Positions 62,512 through 64,000 of a stretch of 64,000 bases of DNA are shown piece after piece. This stretch comes from Pseudoflavonifractor sp902362925 (GTDB lineage: Bacteria; Bacillota; Clostridia; Oscillospirales; Oscillospiraceae), in the NCBI GenBank assembly GCA_902362925.1, contig CABIYL010000002.1; one strand, written 5' to 3'. Position 1 is the first letter of the stretch; each line of letters starts with the position of its first letter. The notes beneath the pieces were generated by a model that saw only the letters and a list, made by a program, of their open reading frames with translations, ran no database searches and was not told where the DNA came from. A program made the translations under genes and the position numbers.

Positions 62512-63327
62512 GTGGACCGTCGGCCAATCGGCGTGTTTGACTCGGGCATGGGCGGCCTGACCGCCGTCCGGGAGCTGATCCATCTGATGCCGGAGGAGGA
62601 TATTGTCTACTTCGGCGACACCGGCCGGGTGCCCTACGGCAGCCGCTCCCGGGACACCATCATCAAGTACGCCCGGCAGGACGTGGCCTTTCTCAACACC
62701 TTTGACCTGAAGGCCGTGGTCATCGCCTGCGGCACCGTGTCCACCACGGCCCTGGAGGTACTGGAGCAGGAGAACCCCATTCCGGTGCTGGGTGTGGTGC
62801 GGCCCGCTGTGGCGGAGGCGGTCGCCGCCACCCGCAGCGGGAAAATCGGTCTCATCGGCACCCAGGCCACCATCCGCACCGGGGCCTATGAGAAGTACAT
62901 CGCCAAGCTGCTGCCCGACGCCCAGGTCACCGCACGGGCCTGCCCTCTCTTTGTACCACTGGTGGAGAACGGCCGCTTCCGGCCCGGCGACAGGGTAGCC
63001 GAGATGGTGGCCGAGGAGTACCTCACCCCCCTGAAGGAGGCCGGCGTGGACACCCTGGTGCTGGGCTGTACCCACTACCCCCTCCTGTCCCAGGTCATCG
63101 GCAATTTCATGGGCCCCGACGTGAAGCTTATCAACACCGGCGCGGCCTGCGCCCGGCAGGTGGCCGCCATGCTGAAAAAGCGGGACGGCCTCAACAGCCC
63201 CGACCACGTGGGCACGCGACGATATTTTGCCAGCGACAGCGCCGCCGACTTCGCCGCCCTGGCGTCCATCTTCCTGGGCCGTGACATCACCGGCGCGGTG
63301 GAGCAGGTGGATATTACAAAATATTGA
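62512..63327 (+). CDS. murI: Glutamate racemase
   Basis: 271 aa from GTG 62512, eight bases after TGGAGG. GVFDSGMGGLTAVREL (proton-relay aspartate D10), catalytic cysteines C73 (VIACGTVST) and C186 (LGCTHYP). It makes D-glutamate for peptidoglycan. The first cysteine motif has G where ACNT is usual, a known variation in clostridial copies. Confidence 0.92.
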   Translation: MDRRPIGVFDSGMGGLTAVRELIHLMPEEDIVYFGDTGRVPYGSRSRDTIIKYARQDVAFLNTFDLKAVVIACGTVSTTALEVLEQENPIPVLGVVRPAVAEAVAATRSGKIGLIGTQATIRTGAYEKYIAKLLPDAQVTARACPLFVPLVENGRFRPGDRVAEMVAEEYLTPLKEAGVDTLVLGCTHYPLLSQVIGNFMGPDVKLINTGAACARQVAAMLKKRDGLNSPDHVGTRRYFASDSAADFAALASIFLGRDITGAVEQVDITKY

Positions 63328-63411
63328 GAAGAAACCGGCGGCAGTCCTTTACTTTTCCCCGGATTTGGGATATAATACCTTGCATTTCGGTACACATCAG
63401 AGGTCGAGAGA

Positions 63412-63855
63412 ATGGATAAGAGCGTCATTATTTCCATCAAGGGCAAGCAGTCCTATGAAAATGTAGAGGATGAGACCATCGAGCTGGTCACCGAGGGCCT
63501 GCTGGCCAAGGAGGGCGAGGGGGCATACACCCTCAGCTACCAGGAGAGCGAGCTCACCGGCCTGGAGGGCACCCTGACCACCTTCCAGATTGAGGACGGC
63601 CGCATCACCCTCATGCGCCACGGGGAGGTCAACTCCCAGATGGTGTTCGAGGAGGGGCGACGACACCTGTCCATGTACAACACCCCCTATGGGGCACTGG
63701 CCGTGGGCATCAAGACCCACCGCATGGACTGCCGCATGGACGACCACGGCGGCAGCATTGAGATCAACTACGCCATTGAGATTGAGCACGCTGTGGCGGG
63801 GCAGAACCTGTTCCAGATTCAGGTCCGGGAGAAGCCCCCGGTGCTGATGCAGTAA
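63412..63855 (+). CDS. DUF1934 family beta-barrel protein
   Basis: 147 aa, ATG 63412. SIKGKQSYENVEDETIELVT, GALAVGIKTHRMDCRMDDHG and INYAIEIEH match the calycin-like DUF1934 (YwiB) family. It lies immediately upstream of argS, its usual neighbour in Firmicutes. Function unknown. Confidence 0.85.
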   Translation: MDKSVIISIKGKQSYENVEDETIELVTEGLLAKEGEGAYTLSYQESELTGLEGTLTTFQIEDGRITLMRHGEVNSQMVFEEGRRHLSMYNTPYGALAVGIKTHRMDCRMDDHGGSIEINYAIEIEHAVAGQNLFQIQVREKPPVLMQ

Positions 63856-63908
63856 GTTCACGGGCGGCGGACGCCGCCCTTTACCAGATATTGATGAGGT
63901 GATTTGAG

Positions 63909-64000
63909 ATGTCCAACATGATCCAGTCCGCCAAGGACCAGGTGGCGTCCCTGACCCAGGCGGCCTATGAGAAGGCCGCCGCCGAGGGCCTCCTGCCCGC
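63909..64000 (+). CDS. argS: Arginyl-tRNA synthetase, first 30 codons (runs off the right edge)
   Basis: ATG 63909 after GAGGTG. MSNMIQSAKDQVASLTQAAY then EKAAAEGLLP matches the N-terminal additional domain of Firmicutes ArgS. Only the first residues are visible, so the call relies also on synteny with DUF1934. Confidence 0.65.
   Translation, partial: MSNMIQSAKDQVASLTQAAYEKAAAEGLLP

Overview
The window looks like a draft contig from a gut Oscillospiraceae-type clostridium (Flavonifractor/Lawsonibacter-like). The grounds are a GC-rich Firmicutes core with selA-selB-tRNA-Sec, mtaB, a YfbR-type nucleotidase, an ACT/UPF0210 pair, pgi, murI, DUF1934 and argS, plus clostridial conjugative-element genes with strong AGGAGG ribosome sites. 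A run of 223 Ns at 37042-37264 shows the assembly is gapped. The species is inference from gene content only.

Layout. 1-0.6 kb: start of a solute-binding lipoprotein gene (minus) with a clear promoter and two LacI-type operators, then a SLOG/DUF1273 gene fragment. 1.0-2.6 kb: a hairpin-dense, probably RNA-coding region feeding a solitary tyrosine recombinase. 2.6-6.6 kb: an ADP-ribosyltransferase-like DUF3990 gene with an XRE partner (probable toxin-antitoxin), then XRE repressor, excisionase and integrase ending at a copy of the 3' end of rpsI, which marks the attachment site of an integrative element. 7-18.5 kb: a decayed conjugative element: parA, parB, a thioester/Cna-B surface protein fused by deletion to a broken DNA methylase/helicase gene. 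18.5-25.2 kb: cargo including an AAA+ ATPase and a complete Hachiman defence pair (hamA-hamB). 25.2-28.3 kb: mobilization module A (DUF3991/TOPRIM, DpnD/PcfM-like, candidate oriT, MobC, relaxase) truncated at a second deletion junction. 28.3-38.4 kb: mobilization module B with small element proteins, a second MobC-like protein and relaxase, AT-rich cargo (DUF1697, GNAT, CD3324-like), sigma factor and a large serine recombinase. Through this segment a 25-bp palindrome family recurs at module borders. The serine-recombinase element ends inside an ABC transporter gene at 38.42 kb. 38.4-44.1 kb: remainder of that ABC gene, an ECF transporter (S, T and fused A components), a DtxR fragment, a sigma factor, a MazF-like toxin and an HTH gene. 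This segment in turn interrupts a surface-protein gene at about 44.1 kb.

44.1-64 kb is ordinary chromosome. It opens with a corrinoid locus: three cobalamin-type riboswitches, each followed by a terminator, control the truncated surface protein, an HNH-repeat protein and a cysteine-rich small-domain protein; a divergent cbiZ (adenosylcobinamide amidohydrolase) gives salvage. Then come GNAT, mtaB, an HPr-like protein without the phosphorylatable histidine, housekeeping genes, the selenocysteine insertion genes, PAP2 phosphatase, murI, DUF1934 and the first codons of argS.

The left two thirds therefore read as nested and partly deleted mobile elements. No type IV secretion ATPase (VirB4/VirD4) is present, so the relaxase modules appear mobilizable rather than self-transmissible. 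The best candidates for something undescribed are the 25-bp palindromes that bound gene modules and the structured RNA-tyrosine recombinase unit.
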